A stretch of DNA of 64,000 nucleotides from the NCBI GenBank assembly GCA_010909165.1, contig MU008158.1, positions 2,877,478 through 2,941,477 on the forward strand, read 5' to 3'. The stretch's first letter is position 1, and every line of letters begins with the position of its first letter. The stretch comes from Anthoceros angustus. Taxonomy: Eukaryota > Streptophyta > Anthocerotopsida > Anthocerotales > Anthocerotaceae. The notes beneath the pieces are model-generated. The model was not told the origin of the DNA. It was given only the letters and a program-made list of their open reading frames with translations, and did no database searches. The position numbers and the translations under genes are program-made. Below are positions 34,926 through 47,904 of the stretch, in pieces.

Positions 34926-36050
34926 AAAGAGGCTGGTGCAATTCGGAAAGCCTGGATGCAAGGCCGAGCAAAAAGCCATGAATCTGCTCCTCTAGAAGAG
35001 CAAGAGCAGAGACGGGCATGGGTAGCCCTGGGGATGGATGAAACCTGAAGAAGGGCCAGCTGCGTCTGCCAATATTGCTTCTCCAGGAGGGATGCTTGAA
35101 GCCCACGAAATCCGACCTCGGGTAGCGAAGCAAAAGATCCCTAGCCTCAATGGGTAGGGATCCCCTAACCAAACGGAGGGACACCTGCCCGGGAAAAATG
35201 CCTCCTCCACTCCTGAGACGAAGGACTCCGAAATGCGAGAGTCCCTGATGATGAAACATGAGACCAATATAGGGGCAGAGAGGGCCCAACTCCTAAGGAA
35301 AGCCGCTGGTGCAGAGGCCTTTGTGGCCAAAAGACCAGTGCCCCCAAACACGACGGGGAAGGACGCCTATCGCCTAGCCAAATCCCCGGCAGTGCACTTG
35401 AAGGTGCCCGAGCCAATGATGTCAGCCAGCACATGCAAAACCTGCATGTCAAAGCCTCTCAGGCTGAACAAGAACCCCAAGGAGGTGGACTGTCTGCGAA
35501 GTAGCTTGGCCGTACAAAATAAGAAGATAGAATACCAAATACTACATTTGGATTTGCCAATTAGGAGAGGTGGCCAATATGTGCCAGGTCCTCCTACTAA
35601 GCCGCATCCACGAATTTCTGCATGAAAGTTGGGGTCTCCATCGAGACCCCTAAAACACAAATCTTGACCATGTGGGGAAGCCATATCCACCTTAGGATAC
35701 TGAAGAGAGGGCACCACAAGGAGGAGGACCAGGCCCTGCACTTCAAAATCTTTACCTTCAGACCAAGGCGGGAGAGCTCCAAAGAGAAGAGTTCAAAAGC
35801 CCCCTTAACCCAGTCACCTGGTCCCATGATACGGGTGATACATGGCGGCGGACAAGTCCGCCGCCAAGAGATACATACAATCCCAAAACGAGAAGGCAAA
35901 TATGGACTGAGCTATGACAAAAAGGGCGCCCCCCAACGAATTCCCATGCTTGGTGCCATCTGCACGGGCCAACACCGAAACCCCATCAACGGCGGGCCCA
36001 TGCTGATAGTAGAGATTGGAAGACTTGTGGAAGGAGCGGACAAAAGGGAT
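34926..36050 (-). pseudogene. Non-LTR-like reverse transcriptase remnant, copy 1
   Basis: Minus-strand frames give pieces of a reverse transcriptase of the type abundant in charophyte retroelements: LIPFVRSFHKSSNLYYQHGP, then GTKHGNSLGGALFVIAQ (the GT.QG.PLGG region), a damaged palm where YADD is expected, then ELSRLGLKVKILKC and a downstream thumb-like part. The frame changes several times and there is no intact ORF. It lacks the N-terminal part that copy 2 retains. Confidence 0.7.
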
Positions 36051-37610
36051 AAGAGGCTGGTGCAATGGGCTGGATGCAAGGCCGAGCAAAAGCCATGAAT
36101 CGCTCCTCTAGAAGAGCAGAGCAGAGCAGGCATGGTAGCCACAGGGATGGATGAAACTCAAGAAGGCCGGTGCGTCGCCAATATTGCTTCTCGGGAGGGA
36201 TGCTTGAAGCCCACGAAATCCGACCTCGGAAGCAAAGATCCCTAGCCTCAATGGGTAGGGATCCCTAACCAAACGGAGGGACACCGCCCGGAAAATGCCT
36301 CCTCCACTCGAGACGAAGGACTCAAATCGAGTCCACGATGATGAAACATGAGACCAATATAGGAGAGGGCCCAACTCCTAAGGAAAGCCGGTGCAGAGGC
36401 CTTTGTGACCAGTGCCCCAAACACGACAGGGAAGGGCGCTATCGCCTAGCCAAATCCCCGGCAGTGCACTTGAAGGTGCCCGAGCCAATGATGTCAGCCA
36501 GCACATGCAAAACCTGCATGTCAAAGCCTCTCAGGCTGAACAAGAACCCCAAGGAGGTGGACCTGTGCGAAGGAAGTAGCTTGGCCGGCGCGCAAAATAA
36601 GAAGATAGAATACCAAATACTACATTTGGATTTGCCAATTAGGAGAGGTGGCCAATATGTGCCAGGTCCTCCTACTAAGCCGCATCCACGAATTTCTGCA
36701 TGAAAGTTGGGGTCTCCATCGAGACCCCTAAAACACAAATCTTGACCATGTGGGGAAGCCATATCCACCTTAGGATCAAGAGAGGCACCACAAGGAGGAG
36801 GACCAGGCCACACTTCAAAATCTTTACCTTGACCAAGTGAGAGCTCCAAAGAGAAGAGTTCAAAAGCCCCTTAACCCAGTCACCTGGTCCCATGATACGG
36901 GTGATACATGGCGGCGGACAAGTCCGCCGCCAAGAGATACATACAATCCCAAAACGAGAAGGCAAATATGGACTGAGCTATGACAAAAAGGGCGCCCCCC
37001 AACGAATTCCCATGCTTGGTGCCATCTGCACGGGCCAACACCGAAACCCCATCAACGGCGGGCCCATGCTGATAGTAGAGATTGGAAGACTTGTGGAAGG
37101 AGCGGACAAAAGGGATAAGACTGGCAAGTTGCAGACCTGCGTCCTTGAGCTCATCGAAAATGGCCGTCCTAGAGACCATGTTAAAAGCATTCTGGACGTC
37201 CACCTATAATGCGACCCAATTAGGATAGGACTTCAGGATCGCCCCCACTTCAAAAGCCATATACTCACACCCTGGGATCGCTCGACTTCGGATGGAGGGC
37301 ACGAAGGGCGCTGATTGTCTTCTCTGAATTTGGAGCCACTGGCTCCGGGCAAAGAGCATGAGGAGCCCGAGCACACTCCCCAGCGCGGCCAAGCAAAAGA
37401 CACTGCTTAAGATGCACTTTCCTTGGGTCCGGACGAACACCATCCGCCCTAGCAGAGTCCAACCGAGACCTCACTGCGCGCCTGAGCTCTTCTTGTAGAG
37501 CCTCCCAATCCCCAACACTAAAACAGCGGAGATGGGAGGTGACCTGCAGGTGAACAGAGAAACCGCCACGGGAGCGCCAAAGACACCACCTGGGGAGAAA
37601 AAGGAACAAC
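36051..37610 (-). pseudogene. Non-LTR-like reverse transcriptase remnant, copy 2
   Basis: Second, adjacent copy with the same orientation. It adds upstream sequence missing from copy 1: a block ending SALRALHPKSSDPRV and the palm start MDVQNAFNMVSRTAIFDEL, before LIPFVRSFHKSSNLYYQHGP and GTKHGNSLGGALFVIAQ. The catalytic YADD region reads LLAADLSAAM, so it appears inactive or misread. It differs from copy 1 mainly by 1-6 base gaps. Confidence 0.72.
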
Positions 37611-38595
37611 GCCCCGGCAGCATCGTCCTGGGGATCCTACGCGAGACACTCCAAGGGGAGTCGATAGACAAGACGAATGTCATGCCTAGGCCTGCGCCGA
37701 GGCCGGCGCACCAGGCACCCTTCGCGCGCTCGCCACTCGCCCGGCGCACCTGAACACTGCTCATTTCACCGCATGATCATGGTCGCCTTCACCCGCGTCC
37801 GCCTTCAGGATGTTGGAATGCGGGGCCGACACTTCATGGATGGTGCAAGCCATAGAGCACGGTCCTCTCCACCTCCCGCCACAAGCCTCTGCTCCGCCTC
37901 CTCTTGTGATGAATCCACCTCTGCTCCATGCCCTTACTGCTCCGCGCTAGTGCGTACCATCTCAGATCACCAGTTTGCACAACACCGACAAAGCGAGGCT
38001 GAGGGTCGATGCCGTCTCCGCCGGCCACACCCGCCTCTCCCTTCACCTAAACAGCACGATGAAGCCCAGCCGCAGCGCAACATGATCGCAACCTCCCGCT
38101 GCCAGCATCGGCCTAGAAATGAGCTCACCAAGCCACGCTTAGGTTTCCAGCGAGCGATGGCGGAGCCGTGGGGAGCAGCGCAACATGATCGCAACCTCCC
38201 GCTGCCAGCATCGGCCTAGAAATGAGCTCACCAAGCCACGCTTAGGTTTCCAGCGAGCGATGGCGGAGCCGTGGGGAGCAGGCGCAGAAGCAGAGCCATA
38301 CATGCCTCCAAATGGAAGAATATCAAGCGAGAGCATTGGAACATTATGAATAGTGATTGCACGGTCGCTTCGGTGTCGACGTGCCTAGTAGTAGTGGTGT
38401 CTAGGACCCAAAACCTAAGTAGCCCATTGCAATTCTTTTCTTTTTTCATAGGATATCAAGCAAGAGCGTTAGAATATTACCTGTTGAATATTACCTTTAG
38501 CGAACGCCCACTCTTGAGTGAATAGTGTCTGCAAGGGTTTTGATGAGCATGGGGATCACCCCTCAAAAAGTCAACAACCTCAAGGGGTGATATTC
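37611..38595. other. Repeat-derived region
   Basis: A plus frame (37677-38219) is Arg/Pro/His-rich and unlike any protein I know. The stretch contains the 103-base duplication at 38075-38280, a satellite-like segment near 38320-38480, and a short perfect inverted repeat ATCACCCCT/AGGGGTGAT near 38555-38590. No gene is supported. Confidence 0.4.
38075..38280. repeat. 103-base direct tandem duplication
   Basis: Units 38075-38177 and 38178-38280 are identical as far as I can see. Unlike the other duplications in the window, this pair shows no gaps, which suggests a recent event. Confidence 0.85.
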
Positions 38596-39015
38596 CTACT
38601 GAGGTAAACTAGAATTTGGGCATTTGTTGAAGAGGGTTTCAATGGTGGATTGGTTAAACTGTGATGATAGGCACTTGAGATGATCGCGAGAGCACTCTTG
38701 CGGTTGCCTTAGTATACATAATTTAGTTGATCGATCTATGTAGTTCTTGCAAAATATCTCACTTCCAAATTTGTTTGGGAAGGCAATGTAAAAGCCCGAC
38801 CAACCTAAGCATTCAGCATCCCTCAACGACTCAAACCACACCTTGCCCTCTCCTTGGAGAAAAAATGGGAAATAACTCACGTATTTCTTATCATTACCGA
38901 GCATACAGGCCTTCATGATTCTCCTGAACATCCAAAGATGTTCGTTAGGATCCATTTTTGGGGCTCTGAAATATTGAGGCAGAGCATGAGCATCTAGATA
39001 TATACATCTTGTCAC
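38596..39015 (-). pseudogene. Retrotransposon gag-like fragment
   Basis: A 139-codon minus frame reading GEGKVWFESLRDAECLGWSG and FYIAFPNKFGSEIF resembles the capsid part of retrotransposon gag (the W..L....I..W..L...F...F pattern). It ends after a short tail and no pol follows on this strand. Probably a truncated element. Confidence 0.5.
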
Positions 39016-39786
39016 TCGGAGAGCGGTCTGAGCTCGAGAAGGCCATCATGGTTCGAGCACAACGAAAGCACGCCACCACGTTCAGGTTAGCCTATCTACA
39101 CAAATCTAATCAAGGTTCTAATTTGAATAGGATTCCTTGATCGCAGCTAAGACCAGGGCACAAAGGGAAGCTAGTGTATTCACTAGACCGAACAGGACAT
39201 TATCAAACATCTTCAACTTCAATGAATTGTCATCCTGCCCAAGCTTCTGAGGTTGGTGAATTTTTTCGCTAAAAGGCTTGAGGGATTTTATAGTAAAGGT
39301 AGACTAAGATAATTCACTGGTGATGTGTACTGGGGTTTAATAAGCCCGTGGATTATCTCTCAATAGCCAAGTGCAAAGTGATATGGGTAGCACCGTTTTA
39401 GCGGTTTGTGGGTAGAGTTGGAGCTATATGAATTTTTGGATTAGTGGCTCATTAGGAAACCACTGCATAATTCTTCATTTTGAGGAATTGGTAAGCGTTT
39501 TTGAGAAAGAATGGTGATCGCAATTGTCTGCCAACCTCTGCATTCCTTCCGGTTTTCAAACACGTAGCACTTGTGACACTATGTATAGATGGACCAGTAA
39601 GATTGGAGTAATCATCTTGAAGATGTAGAGTTTGTTACAACAACATTGTACATAGCTTCACAGTCTACACACCTTTTCAGTTGACAGGTAACGAAGCAAT
39701 AAATATAGCTTCCACGTTAAATGCTGAAGTGTTTGAGAAAGTAGCAACGGAACCATGTAAGTTTATTGAATTGTTGAAAGGCTAGG
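39016..39786. other. AT-rich region without a callable gene
   Basis: No open frame of note and no recognised motif. It lies between gag-like and pol-like debris and is probably part of the same decayed retroelements. Confidence 0.35.
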
Positions 39787-39985
39787 CATAAAGTTGCCAA
39801 GGAGATTTTGGCCAAAGCTTAAGAAAGACAAAAGAAGTTTACTGACAAGCACAAACATGACTAAGGAAGAGTTTCAAGTAGGAGACAAGGTATGGGTGAC
39901 ATTGAAGAATTTCCCACTAGCACAAGGATTGTCCCCAAAGTTAAGGCCTAAGTATGGAGCACCTTTTAGTTCTAAAGCACTTGCA
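39787..39985 (+). pseudogene. Ty3/gypsy pol C-terminal fragment
   Basis: Frames read HKVAKEILAKA, then EEFQVGDKVWVTLKNFPLAQ and GLSPKLRPKYGAPF. This is the GPY/F-like end of Ty3/gypsy integrase (the F.VGD.VWL...N..L.....KL.P.Y.GPF pattern). A stop and frame change near 39820 interrupt it, and the rest of pol is absent. Confidence 0.72.
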
Positions 39986-40650
39986 TTTGAAATGTGGCAT
40001 ATAAACTACTACTATTCGTTACTGGATTTTCTCTTACAATGTATTTCATGTCACTTTGCTGAAACCATTTGTGATTTCCAAAGAGAATGAGGACATGAAT
40101 AGGAAGAACTAATATGTCATGTGACCAAAAAACTCGGTCGTTTTAGTGGCTCGTTAACGTTGTGGTCAGAATAAGAGGGTAGGCTCAGCGCCTTTGATCA
40201 ACGATTTGGGTGGGCGATGCATGATTGCACTCCACTCCTCGAAGGCGTTCTTGACAAGCACAAACATGACTAAGGAAGAGTTTCAAGTAGGAGACAAGGT
40301 ATGGGTGACATTGAAGAATTTCCCACTAGCACAAGGATTGTCCCCAAAGTTAAGGCCTAAGTATGGAGCACCTTTTAGTTCTAAAGCACTTGCATTTGAA
40401 ATGTGGCATATAAACTACTACTATTCGTTACTGGATTTTCTCTTACAATGTATTTCATGTCACTTTGAAACCATTTGTGATTTCCAAAGAGAATGAGGAC
40501 ATGAATAGGAAGAACTAATATGTCATGTGACCAAAAACTCGGTCATGAGTGGCTCGTTAACGTTGTGGTCGAATAAGAGGGTAGGCTCAGGGCCTTTGAT
40601 CAACGATTTGGGTGGGCGATGCATGATTGCACTCCACTCCTCGAAGGGCG
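39842..40650. repeat. About 404-base direct duplication
   Basis: The segment from about 39842 to 40246, covering the end of the integrase fragment and following sequence, recurs at about 40247-40650. The copies differ by small gaps, for example a missing CTG near 40468 and shorter A and G runs near 40533. Confidence 0.85.
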
Positions 40651-41150
40651 TTGCCGTGACCGTCGGGAGCCATACCCAATTCAAAGACTGTAGCCTCACT
40701 CTCGGAAGATGAAGATGAAGATGAAGATGAGGAGGGGGAGGAAGAAGAAGAAGAAGACGAACTAGATCTCCTACCCTTCCTCTTCTTATGACTTCTTCTC
40801 TTTTTCCTCCTCCTGCCCAACTCTGCCGACTCCCACTCTTCTGCCAATCGGATTCCTCCAGCAAACGTTTTACTCCCTCGTCGACAATGTACCTCCATTT
40901 TCCTTGATAGACCGCTCACAAACCAATCCAGCGCTTGTTCCTGCGAGTAGCCCGATGTGGGAGGATTGTTAGGAGTCATAGGTGCACACTTTGGGACTCG
41001 ATCCAAATATCCGTAGAACCGCTCAACGTAATCAAACAATGACTCTCGTTTCTTCCTGCGGAGAGTTCTCAACTTTGCCAAGGTGTGGTGGGCATAGTTG
41101 AGCCCTCGAAAGCGATCAAGACAACCTGCCAAGGCCTCAAAGGAGAACAT
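40587..41150 (-). pseudogene. Ty3/gypsy-type gag fragment
   Basis: A 187-codon minus frame with the Retrotrans_gag pattern: FEALAGCLDRFRGLNYAHHT, LRRKKRESLFDYVERFYGYL, EQALDWFVSGLSRKMEVHC, then a Lys/Arg block and a long Ser run from GAA/GAT-rich DNA near 40705-40765. No protease or zinc knuckle follows, and it overlaps the duplicated segment on the other strand. Confidence 0.65.
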
Positions 41151-44100
41151 AATGGTGTTGAAGCTCTAGAGGAGCTCAAGACATTTTTGTTCTAGTAGTC
41201 CCTCCCTGCCCGTGCTTGAAAGATAACGAAGAACAGGGTCTCCTTAGGACTGGTGACGGCTCCTGGTCACTAGTTGGAAGGGTGTACACCGGGTCGAAAG
41301 GTTCACAAAAGCCACCCAAAACCATGTTTTCATTTCATTAAAAAAAACCACGAGCAAATCATAGAGGATCTTTTTCCGTGTTGTATGTCCGCATCTCATA
41401 TTAGTTTGGCTAACCAGCGGGTACATTGCCTATAAACGCAGATTTGAAAATCAGCAGTTTGTATGGACAACAAAAAGCAAACGCAATGGAAAGTCCACAT
41501 GTGTTGCGTCGGTGTCCACCGTCATGGTCACCCTCTGCATTAGTGGGAGGTCGTGGTGGCACCGGACGTGCATAAACCTTGCATCTCGCCCAATGTCGGA
41601 GTGGAGGAAGATTTGGACGCCTACCGCTCATGTCAGACCGAGCCGCGACCCCGTCTGCGAATCGTTTGGAAGTGGCTTGCCACGCCTCGGAATATTTGCA
41701 TGCGATGGAGACCCCACCTCTCGACAGCCGACTACTGAAACGAGAATTCCACATGGGCGATGGAAATTGGAAGTTGACCGCAGCTGGTGGCAATCACAAC
41801 ATGGGCAGGTTCCTTTCAAGCACGCCTGGAGTGATCCCGGCCTGCTTCATTGCTTGGTCCTTAAGGAATTTCTGGTTGAGGCGGGAGCTGGCAGTGCAAA
41901 CTCGCGACACTGTTGCAACGTGTTGATCAACACTGGATTCCCCACTCGGGGTTGGGCGGTGTGAATGGTGTGGAGGGCAAAGGAGCACCGACATGTCCAG
42001 TGTACTTACTGTGGTCAAGGATAAAATTGGAGAAAGTCATCTTGCTACATGTGTACCGAGGCGGTGTTAGTGCGACTATCTGTGAAAGCGATTGAACATC
42101 GTTGTGTTTGAGTTGGATTGTCACATGACATCCATTGTCATCTCTTCGTTCGGTTTTATCTCGTGGGTTTACAACATACATAGTCTTCCTAGCGAGGAGA
42201 TTAGGAACGATTTGGCGATTGTATTGATCCTGCATGCGAATGGACGCCGACGCGCTTCTTTGAAAATCGGTCCGTTGTTTACGAAATCCATACCTTGCAC
42301 GATTGTGCGACGCCCATGATCTCGCTCATCAAATACCCGGCAATCATCGAACACATTCTCGAGTCGTCACCACTCCCATGCTTCCTAGCTTGCGTGCTCC
42401 ACCAGCACCGTGTTCGTTGTCTAGAGTGCCTCCAGGACCTTGCCTGATGTGTTTGTTGTGTTCATAGCCTGCTTGCATGCACGTTCTACCAGTGCGATAC
42501 CACCGTCCGGTGCTTAAGACCCCACACCGGTTCCTCCTACGAATCCTCGAAACAAACACGTAGCCTATCCACGTCGCGACACACCTCGATCGTGAAGCAA
42601 AGTTTTCCAATCCTACATCCCCACCATCGGAGCACACCCGAGGAGGGTGCTCTTGCCTCCTTCACTTGCTCCGCATCCCCAAGGACCATTGAGTTGTCGC
42701 TGCGTGCTTTGCCATATGACCCTTGGTCTCGGGCTTCCTCGTTGGTCTCGCTTCAACGACACATATGAACCGGGCACCATGTTGTTCACCATGGGCTCCT
42801 TATTGAACGTCTTTCCGCCTCCATAGCCGGCTCCTCGCCCACCTCCTCCTCTTTCGGCCGGTCCATGGAATTGATTCAAGGTCCATGAATTGGCGCACTG
42901 GGATCCACATCAGCATGACATTACGGCATAAGCATGCTATCATGCAGGCCGATCCTGCGCACCGTCCATGGAATTGATTCAAGGTCCATGAATTGAGCGC
43001 ACTGGGATCCACATCAATAAATGACATTACGGCATAATCAATTGCTATCATACCACCCCGATCCTGCGCACCGCCCAAAGACCCAATCTCCCTCATCAGG
43101 TGAATCAACCTCTTCAAGAGTCTTAGGGGCTTCGATAGGGGAAACAACCCGATCATCCGCAGTGTTGTAACACAATTTTAGTTCCTGCTCGGTTCACACG
43201 GTTGTCACTCCACCGCCAAGTTGCGTCGGTTCTCGAGCACAAGCGGTTGAGGCACACAATCCTTATCCAAGCTCCTGCGCAAGTGAAAAGTCCCTCGTCG
43301 TGTCCTCGACAATCTTTGTCACATTGGTTTTATGCCGTAACATGTAAATCCCGGCACGCTTCCATCGGCACTTCTCTAACCATAGATGTGTCATCCGAGA
43401 ATGGAAGACCACAATACGAAATACAGGATGTGGTGATGCCTTTGAACCATGATGACCCCTTCAAACTCGCCTTGGTAAATCTTGTGTCATACTCTCGTGA
43501 TTGGGGATCTAGATCCAAGCCTCAGGAGGTCTAACAACAACAAAGCATACGGTCGGGCTCTACAAACCGGGCCATGTTCACTATGTTCCCACAGTATCCC
43601 GACCTTTGGGTTTTTCGGCTTGGAGTCGTTCACGATTGTCATCACTTATCCTCGGTGTGGTCGATTTCAAGGCACGTTGCGACTCCTCCATCGCTTCCTC
43701 GGCCTTGAATATGTGCTCCTTGAAGTTCTCGGTAGGGCACCCCTCAAGGCAAGTGTTGGCAGCTGCAGACATGAAAGACACATCCCACCGGTCAAATGCA
43801 AGCGGGCGTTCTCGTTCGAATGTACGGTGTGCCTCCACTTTCCATGACTTATAAGGACAAGAAGCGGCCTGAGAAACTACGATTTGGGTATAGCTAAGTG
43901 TTCATCGAGGACCAGTTTTTGAAGGCGGTGGAAGTTACTAATTTGATTCACCATGCGATGTCGGGATATCGTTCTGAACCTCTTCAAATGTCTCAGTGCA
44001 AATGCTTGGCGATGTCACATGGATGAGGTTGAGTTTTTGGCCTTGTCCACCCACACGAACATTTGTTTCAATGTCAATTCTCCGGCCAGACTTTCATGCA

Positions 44101-46558
44101 TCTTGTCTTCAAGTTGTTGTTCCCAGTACGGGATTCGATGCCACGAAACACTTCCATACCCTCACCGTATACTAAGCTCCTTTGTGTCAATGACCAAGTT
44201 TGCTCTAACATGTTGTCTTCCTTGAATTCCTGCGGGCCTTATTTGTTTGTGAGAGCCCGGTACACTTCCACTGCTCGAACCAGCTTCTCCCACTTCTCAA
44301 AGATTTCATCCACGTGCTTCACACCTCATCATCAACCTTCGCAACACAATAATCCGATTGTCCGGTTATCCACGAGGTGATAGCGACCTTAGGTCCATGC
44401 TTGGCGCATCCCACTTAGGAACCACCTTGACCGGGCATATATCTCAACTTCAGTCTAAGTCACACTTCACCCATCGGCTGGCCTTCATCTCGATTCGATG
44501 TACCTCACGGTCGATGAAAGTAAAAGTCTTCACGGCATCCGCAATGGTGTTGTGATCGGTGGCAACTAACCTCATCTCCTCATTTGTGAGGCCGGCAGAA
44601 CATATGCATCCATCCACCTGACTCTTGAACCAATGGATACAAGTCGGCTAGTCTAGATCGCTGGAAGGAATGATTCCTCAATACATAAAATTTGTACACC
44701 CCGATCCACCTTATCCATGTCAAAGAAGTTCTTGTTGGGACAGGCGGGTCTACAATGACAATCATGGGCAGCACACCACCACGTGGAATGCTTCATCTTT
44801 TGCATCAAAGCCTCCACCCAAGCGGTCTAGCTTACGTACCTTGCCATGACAATAGTTCTTACGGAGGTCTACTGTTGATGGGCCTTTAACGTGGACTCCC
44901 ATACTCTCTTTTCCCATAATTGCCTCCCTCGCAACATCTCTCCCTCGGCCTCATCGCTCATCGTCATCCGTGGCTCTGACCTCCTTGGCCTTCTCTATGA
45001 ACTTTGGGAGCTCTTGGCCCCTCTCGGACATCATGTGCCATTCGTTGCTTTGCTTGTTGACCTTCCCACCCGCCGTCCTCCACGGTGCCGGCCTCTCAAT
45101 CCCTTCCTCTTTTCCTCGATTGTCTACCCGCAATGGATCGACGGCTTGAACCCTTGAGTGCCATGGGCGGACCAAATCCCGGTCCGTTGCATCCACCTCG
45201 CCCCATCGTCATCTTCCACGTCTTCGTCGTCTGGATATGATCCACGGCCTCTGGGCCATCGGCCGAATGCCATCGCCAAACCCCTCATTGTCTGGTCCCC
45301 ACCCGCATCCTCATCTTCGTCGCCGTCGGCTAGAGAGGTTAGGGTGACATCATCGCAGCCCATGGGCTAGGAAAAACCCGCGGCTCGGAGTGTGGGCGGA
45401 CTGTTGCTTGGACTCGACCGGACGTCCGTGGCAACCCTCTTACCAGAAGCTTTCATTTCGCAAACTAGTTCTTTGAAGCGTGTCCAGCGGAATTATATTT
45501 TGTGCCACCACCTTTTGTTGCGGTTTCGGCCAGCGGATCATGCATATCGATGGCGGTTGCCAGCGACACACTGCACGGATGGATTTACTGATCCCATTAG
45601 GGCACTAGGAGTTGCCATTTGATTTCCACTCGGCGGATGCCATGCTAGGGGCCTTCTACGCTGCCCTTTCGATGTAAGCAATGCATCATCCGCACACCTT
45701 CTAAACATTGCTGGTGCAAAGCCTTGTGGAAGACACGATGTCCATCACCGTGTCGCAATGCCTCAAAGTTCTTGCCTTTTCCGCTCTGGTTGTACGCCAC
45801 AATGTCAAAGTTCTTCACCGCGACCGTATACTCTAATCCATTGCGGGTCCAGATTTAAGAGGCTCCTTGTGCTTGAGCAGATCGCAATATAGCGTACACT
45901 CATCCTTCATGGTAGATGAAAAGCGCTCCGCACATTTCTTTTGGCTGGTGTGGTTCGCATCATCCTCCATCGACACATACAAGAAGAGCAAGTCTTGATT
46001 GGGTCGTTACCTTATCCAACTTCTCTTTGTAATGTCAAATGGCGAGATCATCTTGTACATCGGTGGATCAAGTCAATATCGGACCGCTTGTAAGGACTCG
46101 AAAGATGCCTTGGTCGGCGGATGCTCTTGTGGAAAGACCCGCATCGGTGGCGATTTGAGTTGTCCTTGGAGTCGGGCTGGAGTGCGGGCTCGTCGCCTCG
46201 TTCAAGGCACGTGAGTCTGCCCTTCCGTCGCGCCTTTTTTTTCTCCACCGGGCGTCTGCGATTTGTTGGAGTCATTCTTCCGCTTGAGCCCCCCGGAGCC
46301 ATTACATGCAACTATGAAAGTGAGAGATCACAGTGTTTAGATTGTTAAAAGGCGATACATGGTGCAACTTCTCGAAACGGGGATCTGTGCAAGCGGAGTT
46401 ACGGTTGATGCTCACGGATGACTAGCCCACCTCGCACCCTCGAAACACTTGCGTGCCTGTGTTGATGAGGAGGTCGACAGTGTCCGATATCTGCTGCGGC
46501 TGTTGATGGACAAAGTCTTGGGAGTGGAGAACGACCCGTTTCTCGGTCGGCAATCTCT
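41151..46558. other. Long decayed repeat-derived region
   Basis: About 5.4 kb with no intact gene. Many short frames on both strands, mostly minus between 42 and 45.4 kb, suggest a heavily broken protein. One minus frame (45363-45124) begins MGCDDVTLTSLADGDEDEDA, followed by a hydrophilic stretch. Fragments such as DEIFEKWEKLVRAVEVYRAL hint at a helical DNA-binding (trihelix-like) domain, but I do not trust this. A 105-base duplication lies at 42857-43066. Confidence 0.4.
42857..43066. repeat. About 105-base imperfect tandem duplication
   Basis: A segment starting GTCCATGGAATTGATTCAAG at about 42861 recurs at about 42964. The second copy has extra bases (GAGCGCACT against GGCGCACT, and additions after CATCA), so the pair differs by gaps. 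Confidence 0.8.
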
Positions 46559-46982
46559 TTTGGAAGACCACATGTACACTAACCCTCCCACTGAGTTGGT
46601 TTGAATGTTTTTTTTGTTTTTCTTATGTTTTGTGTGATGGAGTGCTTAGGAAATGTCGAGGCAAGGCCTTTTATACTAAAAATGGTCCTTGGCCCATGAC
46701 AATATTACTTTTACAAATAATTAGTCCTTGGGCCTCGAACTGAATATCAAAGCTAGAAGGTCCTTGGACCTTGGGATTTTAGGAATAAAATTGTCTATAT
46801 AAGGTGGGGATCCTTCATTCAAAGAACAGGGGCCTGTGAACAAGTGGAGACGGCACCTCCGGAGAAGTTCGAAGCTAGCTGAGAGGTATAAGCGGAGAGA
46901 GGTGAGGCTAGGGCCGTGGTCAAGAGAGAGGCAACCCAAGAAGGAGAGCAACACTTGGTCAAAACAACCACCGCTAGAAGCA

Positions 46983-47036
46983 GCCACCACGGTGGTGGAG
47001 CCACCACGGTGGTGGAGCCACCACGGTGGTGGAGCC
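46983..47036. repeat. Three 18-base palindromic units
   Basis: Three tandem 18-base units, each containing CCACCACGGTGGTGG, whose 7-base arms are perfect inverted repeats around one central base. Related units occur at about 48416-48483, 50725-50775 and 53148-53220, always inside the LTRs. Confidence 0.8.
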
Positions 47037-47904
47037 GCCATCGTCGCGGAAGAAGGACCCAAGGTGGGGAAGCCACCGTCGGGGCCAGAGGAGGGATGCA
47101 ACTCCAGGAAGCAACCTGTGATTGTCCACGAGCCGCATACCTTCACGTGTTGTGCTCGAGGAAATGAGCAAGGCGGAGGCTAGAGCATGGATGGAGGAAC
47201 GACGCTTGGCTGTCCATGATGAGGAGCGAGGAAACGCGCAGGGGCGAGAGACGCGCCTCCTAGGAGGAGTGAAGGGACCTCGGATAGCGGGAGTGAGGTG
47301 GAGATATTAAGGGAGGATCTTCTGGATCGAGGCGTGGTAGGAGAGCGAGGGAACACCCATGGGCCCATGAGCGGCGCCACGTGAGGCGCGCTGATTTTAG
47401 AGGAGCGGCATCATAGGTCGAGGCTTTCACTTGGATTAGAGGATAAGGTGCTAGGAAGCTTGTGAATTTGTAGATACCGAATTGGTAGGCGCGCATGGTA
47501 AGTTAGCCATCTTTAAACACCGGAGGTAGGTTAGCCATCTTTAGACACCGGAAAGTGAGCTATGGCGCCGCTGCCATGTATAAGAGACCCTTGAGTGTCT
47601 CTCTTAGACAATTTCGTGTGAGCTCCGTGTGTCGAATTTGTGCGCGTGGTTGGTTGGAGACATCCGATCGATGATGGGCCGATTCGGCAGGCTGTCTCGC
47701 CACAAGAGGGCCGGGAGATCCCCGGATGGTCGAGAGCCGAGTGACCAAGCTCCGCCGGGGTGACTAGTGGTGAAGGGTGCTCAATGCATGCCAGAGAGGG
47801 AAATTCCGGGGACCGGGTGAGATCGCGGTGCGAATCGCCTGTGGAGCCGACCACTGCTTTTTTTCCTTTCCCAACCCTGCCTAACCACAGTGTCTAATCC
47901 CAAG

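Noticed and set aside
42344-45363. Single decayed trihelix-type gene on the minus strand
   Set aside because: Fragments are suggestive, but frames break too often and no complete motif can be shown.
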